Assembly: GCA_027475525.1 (NCBI GenBank)
Contig: JAMWFC010000111.1
Location: 310,001 to 374,000 of the forward strand
DNA length: 64,000 bases
Direction: 5' to 3'
Source of the DNA: Macrolepiota albuminosa
Taxonomy: Eukaryota > Basidiomycota > Agaricomycetes > Agaricales > Agaricaceae
Made by a program: the position numbers and the translations under genes
Part shown: positions 38,767 through 56,719 of the stretch, piece after piece
Numbering within the stretch: position 1 is the first letter of the stretch
Layout: each line of letters starts with the position of its first letter
The notes under the pieces: model-generated
The model's input: only the letters and a program-made list of their open reading frames with translations
Databases searched by the model: none
What the model was told of the DNA's origin: nothing

Positions 38767-39690
38767 TTACACATCCACGTAAATCAATATTGGTTCGCCC
38801 ACCCCTTCGATTTCAGGTATAACGCACTTCAAATCGAATGCTTTGGCCAAGACGATCTTGAAAATCTTTTGTACATTTATTGACGCTGATGTAGAACAGA
38901 ATATCAGTGACGCGTGCATGGCGCGAGCAAACCGTTTGGCCTGGTATGATCCATGTTTTTATGAGACTTTTAAAGGGAGGCTGAAGAAAACGCACCTGCT
39001 TGGTAATTTCTTCCTGCTCGTCTCGTGGAAATGTCGCGAAAGTGTCGAATTTGGTGCCGATCAGGAATGGAATAGCCGTCTGGTAGATTCGAAGATGGAA
39101 TGACACTCAATGGCTCGGAGAAAGGTAGGAAAAGTTTGATTGACACGTACTTTATTGAATCCTCTTGCCTGCCGATACCACTCCTTTACTGAGTTCAGAG
39201 TTGACTTCCGCGACAGATCGAACATGAACAGGATGGCGACGGCATCGTTACAGACTAAGGGTAACATATTTACGAACTCCCGTTGACCACCAAGGTCCCA
39301 TATCGAGAAGGTGATAGTTGTTCTCCGTACAGTGATTGTCTTCTCCATGAAGTTGACGCCTATATGACGGAGTCAAAAGGACAAAGGCGGTCGGGAAGAA
39401 GCATAGCAACTGACCCAGCGTCTGGATATAATCCTCATCAAAACTACCCTCCACGTACTTGACCATCAGACTCGTCTTGCCTATCTGTGAGTCGCCCACC
39501 ATTCCAACCTTGATTACGACACTGTGTATTTGACGACAAATCAGAAAGATGAAAGGTGCGCGTTAAACAGTAGATAAGTTTACCTATTCCTGTCCTCATT
39601 ATTTTCCTGGGATGGATGAGAATTCAGCCCGTTAGGACCGGCACTTGGGGGTGCTATTGTCGATGTTGACGGGGATGCAGCGTTCGACAT
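38767..39690 (-). CDS. SPG1: Spg1/Tem1-type septation GTPase
   Basis: Ras-like small GTPase at the top of the septation-initiation / mitotic-exit network, acting at spindle pole bodies. Multi-exon, minus strand. After a disordered Ser/Pro-rich leader of about 35 residues come [14 protein letters not shown] (P-loop), [12 protein letters not shown] and NFMEKT (effector side), WDLGGQREF (switch II with the family's DLGG), [12 protein letters not shown], and LIGTKFD, the family's variant of NKxD. C-terminal region: [13 protein letters not shown], no CaaX box, as in this family. Start ATG at 39690 is the only suitable one; the first intron ends before VVIKVG. The identity is strong; the exact role in this fungus is inferred from the family. 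Confidence 0.93.
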
Positions 39691-41371
39691 GATGGATTGA
39701 ATAGATCACGGTCTTTCGAGATGAGACGCGATACTAAAATATGGCACCAAGTTTCGCTAGTATGCCGTGCAAGGGTATACGAGGTGCGATGGTATTGAAA
39801 ATGAATGGAAGCCGAGGTAGAAAAGAGGATGAGGAAAGAAAAGACGCGCTCTGAAGACGTGAGGATGAGTTTAGACCAAAACTCGAGGAAAGCTGGCTCT
39901 GGATGAGAGCTGAAGCGTTTACTGGTCGAGAGTTGGCCTTCGTCGTCGTTGTCGTAACACAAACCAGGCTCGAACGGATGTCGGTTAACCGATCACAAAC
40001 AACCAAACAATCCTTTCACAGAGTGAATTCTTCCAACATCTGCTACTCCCTGAACTCGCTGTAAGCCATGTATGGTGTCTTTTGAACTGGCAATGATCTG
40101 GAGGGTCATGGTCCCCTAGCACACTGAATATATTGAAAATACCTTTATTCCCAATCATCTCATAAATTTCACGTCACTCAAATGTTCGAACAAAAGCTTT
40201 GCTACTGAGATTGTCCGTGATAGTCTGTTCTCGATCAAGGTGTGGAAATGTACGACCTCTCCCCATCCTTGCATCCTTCACTTTCACGATAAAAAGATCT
40301 CATAAACGTGATACGACGTGGTTTTCGACTGCGGATAGCTATAGACATCGAATCTCACAGATGAATACTATGATGGCCCTGTTGCGCGGGACGAAGGGTC
40401 AAGTAAGAGACCATGCTATGCAGGCCCGCACCTTCACACTCCGGTCATAATATACGAAGCGAACCAAGTAGCATCGGTTGAATTCAAGAAACAAATTACA
40501 CAGATTTGCTCTGATTACAATAGCTGCTGAAAAATATACTGGTATAAGTGCACTTCTCTTCATTTATCTATTATCTCACATTACTCTTTAGGAATCTTCC
40601 TGTCACTCCCTTCGAACCCATCATGCCAAGAGGCATATCAAAGAAAAGATGATGGAAAAGTGGAGACGAGAATAGATCAGGAGGATCCGCCAAGACCAAA
40701 AAGTTCCCACCGGCTTGGAGGAAACCCAGAGAACACGTATGGACGACGCCGCAGGAAGGCTTCAGCAGACTCATACAATACAGAACAAACACGCGTTCAC
40801 AGGTGAGTACTGTGCGCTTCATACTTGATGAAGCAATAGGGTGTCCGTGCCTCCCAAACGAAAAAACACATAGTAGGAGAGTGCAGACGCTAGGAACGGT
40901 TCATAGCGATCCTTAGAGAAACTGACGAGAAAGTAGCGCTGTGAGGTCCAGAGAGGGCTTAAAGGCGATGACAAGTTTCCTCGAAAAAATTAAGAGCGTT
41001 CACAAAAACGGGTGCCCTGCGCACGCAACCGAACAAGCCGTCCTTAGACAATGATGAAACGAAAACGGAGAGGCAGAGTGGGGTAATAGGATTTGGGATG
41101 GAAGAAGCATTTGGGCTGGTCGAGGAAGACGAGTGCGAGTCACGAGGGAGGCAGAAAGGACGAAGAATGATCGCAAACAAGCATAACAACTCAGGTGCTA
41201 GTACAGGGATTGTCAGGCAGGAAAATTCGCCAACACGCCAACACCTAAGGATGCCTTAGATAACACGTATTATTGAAAGTCGTACATGCAAATAAGGCCC
41301 TATTACGTATGGGTACTGACTATTGTACGGACGAATCGGCTCATATATTATGACGTGGAGAACCTTACCGA
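39691..41371. other. Intergenic upstream of Spg1, nothing recognised
   Basis: 1.7 kb with only short frames lacking family features. It holds the Spg1 promoter. Confidence 0.45.
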
Positions 41372-41455
41372 GCATTAATGGGGTAGTGGTAACCTGGGTC
41401 GTTGCCATTGAGCATTGAGCTCGACCCGCCGGGGGTTCGATTCCCCCTTAATGCA
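41372..41455 (+). tRNA. tRNA-Gly (GCC) with 13-base intron
   Basis: Cloverleaf by hand: acceptor stem GCATTAA / TTAATGC, D arm with AGTGGTA loop, anticodon stem GGTCG / CGACC, loop TT-GCC-A then a 13-base intron TTGAGCATTGAGC at the canonical position after base 37, T arm GGGGG-TTCGATT-CCCCC, discriminator A. A run of five T at 41458-41463 is a Pol III terminator. An identical gene lies on the other strand at 52474-52557. Confidence 0.95.
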
Positions 41456-41756
41456 ATGTTTTTGCTTTATTCATTCAGTTATTTTGGCCGAAAGAGTGCG
41501 AGCGTTCTATGGACTAGTAATGAATCAGGAGATTGCCGTCGAACATACGAAGCTGAAATTAGAAGGTTGCTCTGCTTTATTTAACCGGTATAATCTTCGA
41601 CTTGACTCCTGCCTTTCTTTTAAAAGCTCTTATGAAAGCCCCAAATGAAGGAGCTGCCACCGACTCAGGAAGAAACTTCACGGATACAGACAGATCCTTA
41701 GACAAAAAAATTGATATCATGTCGAGTCTTTCTAAAACATCACTGTGGCATGCCGA

Positions 41757-42314
41757 TTAAGCAGCCCAAACTTTTGCAATAAGCTCTGTGAGGCCTATGT
41801 AGAGAATGGTTTAGTATATGAATGTCATGAACTATGTTCAACCTACCAATATCATTTGTGTTGAATTGGTAAACCCCAACTAACACACCAACAGTAACAG
41901 CGCGGAGAGTCCATGTAGCCATGGGGCCAATCACAGGGAACTTGCGCTTGTGCACGTAGTCAACCAAGCATGCGTCGAACTAGACGCCGTTTCTTCAATA
42001 ATATGGATAGAATAGGCGATCAGAAGACGCACCCCGATATGACTATGAATTACAAGCGATACACCAAGGAGACCGTCGATGACTGGGTAGTTGGAACCGG
42101 TCGTCACGTACGCAGCAACTGTCAGAGGTACCAAGCTGGCAGAAAGGAGGCGTTCAAAGGCCCAATGGTAGGACCCGTGCGCACGCGAGGGTGGAGGGAA
42201 TGTTGTCGGGTCGTTCACGGTGCCCTTGTACACCGCTACAGTGACAATTAACAATCAGTTGGTTCCAATTCGAATTCGATGGACACTCACGGCCGCCCGG
42301 AACGTACGCTGCAT
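41757..42314 (-). CDS. SDH4: Succinate dehydrogenase membrane anchor subunit (CybS/Sdh4)
   Basis: Small membrane subunit of mitochondrial complex II that helps bind haem b and ubiquinone. The core is clear: GSYHWAFERLLS, then transmembrane stretches SLVPLTVAAYV, GLLGVSLVIHSHIG (with the haem-ligand-type His), FDACLVDYVHKRKFP and TVGVLVGVYQFNTNDIG, ending AKVWAA. Three introns; the last splits NTNDIG / LTELIAK. The start at 42314 (MQRTFRAA, then GTVNDP) uses an acceptor after CAAG and gives an N-terminus that is short for a mitochondrial targeting peptide, so the true start may be further upstream. Confidence 0.88.
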
Positions 42315-42764
42315 CGCTCGTCGAATGTCTAACTGTTGTGCAATTTCTTCTATCAGGACCCTTGAAATGGATAATATATATGTACTAGCCTTTAATCGCT
42401 GCTGAGCGAGCTAGCGAACGTTGAACGAGGGCCCTTTGGAGCGTCGAGCGGGCGATGAGGGCAGCAGCCATTTTGCAATGAAGAAAGAGGTTACGGATTC
42501 GGAGGACTTCTCCGCGCTGCCCGCTGCCCAATCACAAGCCACCGATATTCACCGTGCCAATGTCCCGTGGGAACTGATTAGTCAGCAGGTCTTTAACTAC
42601 TTTTTTCAAGCTTGGTGGATGCTTTGTCCTCGCCGTTCTTGTGTATTAATGGAGCACATTGTTCTACGTGTACAGGTCATCATCATCAGCATTCCATGCC
42701 TTTGAAGAATAGTACCTCAGGCTTCGGTTCCACCACTCTTCCTGATTTTCACTCTATTCACACC

Positions 42765-42926
42765 ATGAGCCAGTCAAGGCCCCCAGTAGCCCTCGTGGAA
42801 ACACATACTAGGGGTCTGTTACGCTCGTGGAAGATCAATCCGGCTCTTTTCTGCCTGCCTCCTTTACTCGTTTTGAGCTTTGGGGGAGTCACAGTCGGTA
42901 GGGCCGTCAAGTTCCTTCAGAGTTGA
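42765..42926 (+). CDS. Possible small single-pass membrane protein (53 aa)
   Basis: Short frame with a good start context (CACCATG) and one hydrophobic segment (PALFCLPPLLVLSFGG) after a basic stretch. No family recognised. It lies between divergent SDH4 and the MARVEL-like gene. It could be a real small protein, a first exon, or chance. Confidence 0.3.
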   Translation: MSQSRPPVALVETHTRGLLRSWKINPALFCLPPLLVLSFGGVTVGRAVKFLQS

Positions 42927-43205
42927 GCACGATGGATTACCTGTAGGTGACGTAGGTCGCGCTCGTAGTTTTGGGACAAACATCTTAAGCTTTTTTATCG
43001 ACTCGGTATTTTTGTAACTTTCATATAATAATCAAACGTATGCATGTTTAGAAGGTCTGATTTTATCGTTAGATCGAGATGTTTGTCGTCTTGACGATGC
43101 TATCAGTTACGAACTTTCGTGTTTCCTCTCTTCATTCTTCACTTTTGGGCTGGTCCTCAGATTCGATATTTCTAGCAACGCGTACACTCTTTAAGGCTGC
43201 TTTCT

Positions 43206-44106
43206 ATGGCTTTCTCGACTGTAGGCAAGTTCAAAACTGTTGCAAATGGTAACACAGTCGTTGAGGCACTATTTGTGGTCCCTTGACTGAGTACGCGCCT
43301 TTCCAGTGGTACTATTCCTTGTCAATATCGTTGTTCTGGCTTTAGCGGCTCGCGTGAATCATTTTCAGGACTTCTTTTGTAAGTTACACCGATAACTCAT
43401 CCTGAAGTTTGCTCAAGTTTCAATATAGTTGTGGCAGACCTCTTCCCCTTTGGCCTTTCTATTGCAACGTTCGTCCTTTTATCCGTCATGTACGTGTATA
43501 TCTGGCAATTTATTACTACATGTCTTAACCCCGTCCGTTAGGATCACACTTGATTTTGCTATTACAGACTCGTATACTGGGCGTGCACAATTTGAAGCTG
43601 GATTGCTGGGAGTGCTGAGTATATTCTGGTTAGGTGAGTGTGTCTCGATCGTTGTGATCCCCCCAGACGTCAAATTATTCAATCCGATAGCGTTCAACTC
43701 TTTTTCCACCTTACGCTGGCAGCAAATCCCTCTCCATTGTGACACTATCCCAGACGGTCAGTTCTTAATTATCGTCGCATGCAATATGTCATTCTCATAA
43801 TTCTGCCATTTAAGATTTTGCTGATGAGAGAGTTTGGTGTAGAGATGTCCAGGCCCTGAAGGGCCTTGTTTGGGTCGAATTCGTATTTTGTTAGTATATT
43901 CGTCGCACCGCTGATGCCGAGCTGATATAGCCCTAGGTTTTGCAACGTCTCTCATAATTTTTCGATACGCAATCACCCAGTACAAGCGTGGATACAAACA
44001 CATCTTTAAGGTCCCCCTCTCAAGATATCGCCCCGAACTTGGTCGTAACCGTGATGTTAATGATGTGCGAGACGGGAATTCCTTGCGGTTTCGGAAAATG
44101 ATGTAG
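43206..44106 (+). CDS. MARVEL-like four-span membrane protein
   Basis: Seven short exons assembled from splice sites: 43206-43248, 43307-43378, 43429-43489, 43542-43633, 43691-43756, 43815-43889 and 43931-44106. Total 585 bases, 194 residues, every phase consistent. Four hydrophobic stretches are seen: VVLFLVNIVVLALAA, LFPFGLSIATFVLLSV, FEAGLLGVLSIFWLG, and a last one across VEF to FATSLIIF. The soluble piece RWQQIPLHCDTIP and the following VQALKGLVWVEF resemble uncharacterised MARVEL-type proteins of Agaricomycetes. The tail is basic (YKRGYKHIFK). Role unknown; MARVEL proteins usually work in membrane apposition or trafficking. No single exon is long enough to look like a gene on its own. 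Confidence 0.75.
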
Positions 44107-44571
44107 GGAGAGATTGATTTCAACCAGTTCTTAGGGGCTGCGGTGCCCTAGAGGACATTTACGCGATAGTACTCATCCAGTATTCGTTCTATTTTCAGAT
44201 TCACACTATACAGTTAAACCCTTGTATTTGTTGACTATTTTGTTGTTAATAAATGAGATAGAAATCATCGGTACCCTAAGTTACACCAGTATATCAGAGA
44301 GACAGAATGAAATGAATACAACCCAAGGTTGCAAATATCAACGAATGCTAGAATAAGATACAGAGAATGCAACAAATCAAAGGCAAAGCTGCCATTTAAA
44401 TATTATTTACATTCAGGAACCAATAGAACGAAGAAACAAGCAGACGGAACGAAGATAGGCATGAAGAGAAAGAAAATGCTTACGATGAATAGATAGCCGA
44501 CGATACGTAGATGGGAGGTGGGGTGGTTCATCCAGAGAACCACAATAAATATACATTGGTGCAAGCATCAT
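44107..44571. other. Convergent spacer, nothing recognised
   Basis: AT-rich spacer between the 3' ends of the MARVEL-like gene and the Sch9-type kinase. Confidence 0.5.
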
Positions 44572-46809
<2,238 letters not shown>

Positions 46810-46974
46810 GGTCGGATGGAGCTTTGTGTGGCGTAGTAGGCTTAGAGATGGAGAGAGACAAGATGCCGCCAGCGACTTTGCTGTATAAGACTTGCGATGC
46901 CGTTGTGATATAAAAGGAAACACATAGCCATAACATCTTTTGTTGACTCATCACATCACTATCAATAGATTGGT

Positions 46975-49900
46975 TTATAATTCATTAAAAATACTTCTCC
47001 TTCGCCTAAAATTCCTAGTCTCATATGCAGCCTCTAGCAATTTCGAAACCTCCCTCTTGCCCATCTCCGAACTGTGCTTGACCCTCGGTTTAATAACCCT
47101 TGTGTTCTGGCTAAAACCCCGAGAGTCTTGTGTCAGCTTGCTGAGGGGCATTCCCTGTCTCAGGTATTTCGCGGCTACCTTGCACTCCGATCTGAACAGT
47201 TTAATCACCCCGTCTGTGACGGACTGTGTTACATTCTACACCAAGTAGAAATGAGTCAGACTTCCGATCCACAGACACCTGTGTTTACCTTATCTAAAAT
47301 GAAAGGATCCTGGACACAGATGGCTTCATCCTTTCGCTTGGGGACTTTACGCCCATCTAGAGCCTGTCCATATTGGATGGAGGAAATGCTATGGTCGTAG
47401 TTGAACTCTTCAGCCCAGTATCTGTACGGTGTCAGCAAAACATCTCGAGGTACTAGAAGCGACTGACGCAAACCAATCAGCCAGTGTCATTCGAAGCGAC
47501 GGAGTACCAGCCAGTATCGTTCTAAGCAATCGAGTATCTGGTTCCCATCCTTTAATCCTTGAAAGGTCGGAGTGAAATCGAACATCGCATGCGACCATTC
47601 CCTTCTTCCTTCGAGCATAAAACACACTACCAGGTATCTTAGGATTCAAACGTGGCAGATTTTCTTGGAGATTTGGAAGTAGACCACGAATCTATGCGAT
47701 GCGAGCAAATCAATTAGTCATCATTGAATTCATTCCATTAAGAACAAACCTGCAGGAAGTTAATGGTCATAAGAGCCAGAGCGTAACTATTGAAGGACGG
47801 CTTCCCTGTGGTTTTCGAGCCAGCAATATTCAGCCCTCGAGGTTTTGCCCATAACTTTATGAGCAATAACATAGGGCGCAGTAGCGGTGATATCTGACAG
47901 TATGCCGCCAACAAGTTGGTGTTCAAGAGACCAAGCCGTTCATTAACGTTAATGTCGCAGTGTAACCCTGTATCTTTGTGCAAGAACTTGACTTAGGATA
48001 GGCAAGAACGTGAATCATCGCTATCATAGGAAAGGTGTAAATTTACCAATCGGGACAGTGGCCTGAGGTATAGTTTCCAGTATCTGGAATCCTTCTTCCC
48101 GGAGCCATTTCGAGAGGCGACTACATAGAGTTTCCTTATGAACGTGGAGAGGTGGAAATCAAAGGCAAAGACAGACTAGGTGTTGTATAGCTCTTAATGA
48201 AAAGTTAGGGAATGGAACCATAATGTTTGGGCTTTGTGACATACTTTTATTCAGTGGCTTGGCACCAGATTTGTGTCCTTCTTCCATTGACGGGTCCTAC
48301 GAGGCAAACTAATTAGTTGATGGTGCCTAGAAAGGACAAGAATTGAATAGTCTACTGACGAGAATGACCAGATCGAGATCGCTGCTCTGAGTTGTTACTC
48401 CATATCTTACAAATCAGATGTGAGCTCGAGATTCATCGTAAATCTACAAAATTTTCTGCTTACCGAGAACTACCGAAAGCTTCGACATCAAACTTCACGC
48501 CATATTTGGCCTTAAGTAGAAATCGTATTGTGTTCAATACCTGGCGCTGAACTTTCTCCGCTGCGGTAGCCTTGGCCAAAATCTATAAAATCGTCTTTCA
48601 TCTGTACGGTGAATGGGCGTCAGAAAGAACTGACCTTAGCAAGAAAAGCGGAATCCTGTGATTCTAATTCAGGATCAAAGTCCACGGACTTGGTTGTGTC
48701 TGCGAAAAAGTCCACCTGTTCAGGGCTGGAGACGGCCTCAGCTTTCCGGGCTGGGACCAACGGAGACACAACAGATTGTGAAGCAGATAGTTGATATAAT
48801 GGCGAAGACATGTCAGCAACAAAAGCTTCATCTACGAAGGCTGCTTCGTAATCCTCATATCCAATGACTTGTTGCTTTTCATCAGGTCGGTGCGCCGCGA
48901 GAGGAGGGTCCCGAGATACAGGTTCCTTTTCATTTGGCGATTGAGTCAACGACTCCGGCGATACATTCGACTCCGCTGCTTCGACTGAGACTGGTGATGG
49001 TCTTGGATCATTCTGGGTGCAACGAGTGGCTGCATCTTGTGTTCAAATTGTCAGCTAACTACCAAAGACCAAAACCTGGTTCTCACCTAATACAGTCTTA
49101 GTCGACGACGATGCAGGCACCACAATTGGCTCCTTTTCAACGGATGATGGTTTCGAGTCATCTGCATTGCGTGCGGAAGCAAGGTTCTGTGACAACGCCA
49201 ACAATCGCGCGATTTGTCCACTCTTATTAATCTGAGTGATTGGATAGAGTGTCGCGCCTGCATCTATCTTTCTGAGAGTATCCCGACAAGCGGCTGCAAA
49301 TTGGTTTAATTGCCTCTTTGTGACACCTTCAGCATGATTCTATCCAACGAAATTGATTCATGGATCCCGCTTGATCGAACGATAATCATTACCTGCGTCA
49401 ATGCATACGGATCCTGAATAATCAGAGGTGGAGTAAAGATCGTCGCTCCGGTGGGAGATTTTGACGTCTCCCGCGTGAGGGGTGATTGCAGAGGTTGTTC
49501 GGGGTCACAAATCGAGATAATTATGTCCTTGCGCAGCTGATTGATGTGACTCCATTGCCTTTATTGTCATTAAGCAAACTTTTACGTCGCAAATCGAATA
49601 TCACTAACCTGAGGAAGCGAGCAAAAGACTCTGTAGGAAACGAACTACGGATAGGTTCTTGAGTTCTCTGATAAAAATATTAGGTCAAAGGATGGGTATA
49701 TAGAGCGTTTCGTTACCTGAAGGAAATATCCTGTCATAAAAGCTATTGCGGTCGGGCTGAACTGGTACAAATTATGAAGGTAGGACCAATCCCAAACGGA
49801 TGATAGTAGGCTCTGTGCATGCGGCTCTCGAAATATCCGTTTTAAGAGAGAGAATCGAGGGAGCACATAGGGAGATGGCAATGTCAGGATTATAGAAGTT

Positions 49901-50619
49901 CGTTCTCTAATGTATCCCCTCGAAGAAATAAAGAGTGAAGGTGCGTGACGATGCTCGCCTTCTTCAGGTGGAATAGGCGAGGAAACTGGCGAAAGAGTGG
50001 TCGGCACCGGCTTTGTGAATTCAGCTCTATAACTTGGATGGCTTCCAAACTCTACATCATATCCCAGCTCAGAAATTGCGAGGGCCACTGAGCTTCGTTA
50101 CAAATCAGAGCCATCGCAGAGAAGAAACTGAACAAAACGAGAAAGTACCTTGCATTGTACATTGGGTTGGAACGAATCTGAGCCTCGTCAGGATTCCAAA
50201 CAAACCCAGGGGGCGGGGGCGAGTAGGTACTGGTCGCTTCAATGTTGTTGTCCTGTAAAGGGAGTGTCTAGTGTCTAGTAAATCAACGGAGTGAGAAAAC
50301 CTCACCACCATGGCCAGTTCAACGGGAAACCTTTTGGCTGGCGATGCGTACCTGGAAAAGCTCACATCCACCAAACTGAGTCCCTGGGATCCCCAACGAC
50401 TTAGGAAACTTTCCTCCAAGTCCTGGACCATTTCCTTTTGCTGTTCAACTGTCCTTGAGTTCGGGAAGCGATGATACAGGATTGAAGGGGGAGGTTTGAA
50501 TTCTCTTTCAAGTTCCGGCTTTATAAGGTATTCAAGTGTAAGCAGCTGATGATAATTTAAACAGGAAAGAGGTTCACCAAGTCCTTGAGTCGTGACTTTA
50601 TTTCCTCCTGTCTAGACAT
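46975..50619 (-). CDS. Cid1-type terminal nucleotidyltransferase (PAP/25A-associated)
   Basis: Enzyme expected to add U or A residues to RNA 3' ends. Many exons on the minus strand from MSRQEEIKSRLKD (ATG 50619) to RSIFNEL (stop 46975). The nucleotidyltransferase core is clear: VEAFGSSRYGV, then the acidic pair in SSDLDLVIL, and a third acid in HCDINVNERLG. The central domain LLIKLWAKPRGLN and PSFNSYALALMTINFL is followed by the PAP-associated end (VQDPFILDK). A long N-terminal half (about 500 residues, Ser/Pro-rich, no named domain) precedes the catalytic part. It could in principle be a separate gene, but its frames lead continuously into the catalytic exons. The pattern fits Cid1-type TUTases better than Trf4/Cid14. 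Confidence 0.82.
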
Positions 50620-50854
50620 CCTGTTCCGCACATGTGAATGGTTAATGCGCCTAGGTTCTCTAAGAAATTTATCCCAGAGATCATGTTCGAGGCGAAGGGG
50701 GAAGGTCCGCCCCATGTGGCCCAAACAGAGACCGAGGCCAAGTGTTGACGGAAAAAAAACGCGTCAAGAAGATTATCACGTGATATTGAAATGGTATACA
50801 TATTATAATTACGACATCGCGAGATATTTCCAGTAACTCCAGGTCATACAGGAT

Positions 50855-52214
50855 TTACTTGCTTCTTCCGTAGATCTTTCCTAAGAAACTCCTGAACACT
50901 TCGCGCTTCATTCCTGGGTGTTCTGCCTTCTGTCCGTTTTCGTCTACAATCACGCCCTCCTCCGGTATGCTGTCAATGAGCTCATTGATACGCTTGTAAA
51001 CATCGCTTTCGTACTCGGCGTAGACCTTGCGAAGACCAACGGTTTCATAAAGCTCTTTGACGCGTTTTTCACAAAGACCGCCTGCTTCACCATCTTTTGC
51101 TTGTTGTGTCTGTTCTGTGTCTACACCCTCAGCCCCAGCCTCAATATCACCTTTCCGGCCGTAATTGCGATCGAGGACGCGTCGCTGTTCCTCGTTGCAA
51201 AGCGCCATAACAGTGTTGACACACCACGAGCATTTGTTATCGACAATGTCAGTTCCGATCTTTCCAAGGACTTCTGGAGGTGCTGAGAAGTCGAGGAAAT
51301 CGTCCTGTACTTGAAAGTATTCTCCGAGAGGGATGAGAATTGAAAGCGCAAGGTCGTACGGTTTGAGCGTTATGGTTGAATGAGCGCGTTGTACACTATA
51401 GGTGTCGGGAATATTGCACATGAGCATCGCGAGAGCGACAGGAAGGTGGAAAGAGTAGTAAGCAGTCTTGTACGTGACTATGAGACGATGCCTCTCAAGT
51501 GAGAAACGAGCGAGATCGACAACACCCTCTGGAGCAGTAACGAGGTCGACAAGCTGACCCATCTCTGTCTTGTAAGTGATATCATGGAAGATATCCACAA
51601 GGTCAATGTATCGCGGATGGGATTTGAAGTGTTTCCTGAGCAGATGATAGATCGCAGAGTTAAGCATGAAGGAATCGTTGATTGCTACCATACCCACGGC
51701 AGGATGCTTGTGGCCGGAGGTCATATTGGATTCAGATGAAGGGGCGGTAACCGCGGGTGCAGGTGACAGATACCAGCATGGCTGGCCTCGACGAGTGATA
51801 GATGAGTCCATAATATCGTCAGCGACGAGAAAATAAGCTTGTAACTTGAAATCGGGAAATTTAACATTACTCTGCCACTTCAAGAAAGATAAACTCACCA
51901 ACTCAATACTCCAGCCCAACACTGCCGCCTTGAAATACTCTTCCTCCGACAAGGATCGGCCGAGTAAAATCTCTACGGTATCAATGACGGATAGGCCACG
52001 ATTGAGTTTGCCTCCGGGAACGTTATAGTCGAGATTCTGTTTAGATGTTGTGAACGAAAAGACTTCGCGCCACACAACAAGACATCCATACCGAGCGGTA
52101 CCACTCAAGAGCCTCAGTAGGAAGTCCTTCCCCCTTGCAACTGTCTACGAGCTCATCGCGGATGCGCTGAAAGACACCTTCGAACTGTTCGCGGCGAGCA
52201 GCTTTGGAAGACAT
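50855..52214 (-). CDS. ERG20: Farnesyl diphosphate synthase
   Basis: Condenses isopentenyl and dimethylallyl diphosphate to farnesyl diphosphate, the branch point to sterols, prenylation and sesquiterpenes. First exon [13 protein letters not shown] to EWYRS; an intron, then [14 protein letters not shown]. The first Asp-rich motif is in [12 protein letters not shown] and the second in [22 protein letters not shown] follows, and the basic end KIYGRSK is normal for the family. An intron of 54 bases inside SIEL/LQAYF has no stop and is a multiple of three, so the reading frame runs through it; conservation of ELLQAYFL shows it must be removed. A low-complexity insert ([18 protein letters not shown]) extends the C-terminal part. 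Start ATG at 52214. Confidence 0.96.
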
Positions 52215-52473
52215 GCGTGTTGATGAAGAAGAGAAAGTGAAATAACGACTCAAACTTTGTATTTATCTGTTGGTAGCCTTATCTGCTGATGGAAATTTCG
52301 TAAGGTGATCAGGCCACTTCGGAGTGGGTGATCGACCTTCATCATATTATCTCCTACCTCATACCAGAAAACTCCGTTGTATGTTACACTAATGGCCATA
52401 CAGCTCCGATTCAGTGCATTGGGTCAATTTTCGCCGTATTCCAAAATCCTGCAATGAATGAAGGAAAAAAGAA

Positions 52474-52557
52474 TGCATTAAGGGGGAATCGAACCCCCGG
52501 CGGGTCGAGCTCAATGCTCAATGGCAACGACCCAGGTTACCACTACCCCATTAATGC
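52474..52557 (-). tRNA. tRNA-Gly (GCC) with 13-base intron, second copy
   Basis: Identical over the full 84 bases, intron included, to the gene at 41372-41455, but on the minus strand. Followed on that strand by a run of six T (Pol III terminator). Confidence 0.95.
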
Positions 52558-52617
52558 TTGTTTCACATAGTTGGAACATTGAAATATTACACAGTATACA
52601 CAGCTATCCCCTTTAAC

Positions 52618-56106
<3,489 letters not shown>

Positions 56107-56719
56107 GGCTCTTAGAAAGCGTGTTTAATCGACTGACCTACCATGTCGCCAGACGGGCTTAAAAGGCGTTCCAAACTATAGAAGAGCATGCGAGAATTTT
56201 CCGCAATTGCAAGAATAGGACCAAGGCCCTCATTTCCCCTTTCATACACAGACAAAATAAAGGAGGAATCCTATGGACCAACGAGAGGACTATGTTCAGG
56301 AATAAAGAACGGAGTAAACTCGGAATTAACAACACAGCTCGTGACTGTAATCAAGTCTTTGGGTTTTGGCAGTTCTCATGCCACCCAACGAGGTTGCGGA
56401 AAAATGTCGTAATATGACGGACTACTTCCTTGCAAGAATACACAGGGCAGACTCATGCCACCCAACGAGGTTGCGGAAAAATGTCGTAATATGACGGACT
56501 ACTTCCTTGCAAGAATACACAGGGCAGATATGTCATGGACACTCACGCAAATTTAGATAAGGTTTCTAAGCCAGAAATGGACGATACTCCAACCAGTTTT
56601 CACAAATTCAAGACCTGATGGTGACATAACGCCAAGAGATCCGGGAAACAATGGGCAAGCATAGAAACTGTCTAATGAGGAACTCAGATTGTGATGACTA
56701 GGACAGTCAAGAAAATCTA
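56107..56719. other. Spacer upstream of cellobiose dehydrogenase
   Basis: No gene. It contains the enzyme's promoter and the 3' end of the Spf1 gene. A 77-base duplication occupies 56375-56528. Confidence 0.5.
56375..56528. repeat. 77-base perfect tandem duplication (no. 2)
   Basis: Unit starts CTCATGCCACCC at 56375 and again at 56452. Intergenic. Confidence 0.95.

Noticed and set aside
50105..50619. N-terminal half of the nucleotidyltransferase as a separate gene
   Set aside because: No stop, poly-A-like break or new start separates it from the catalytic exons; kept as one gene with lower confidence.
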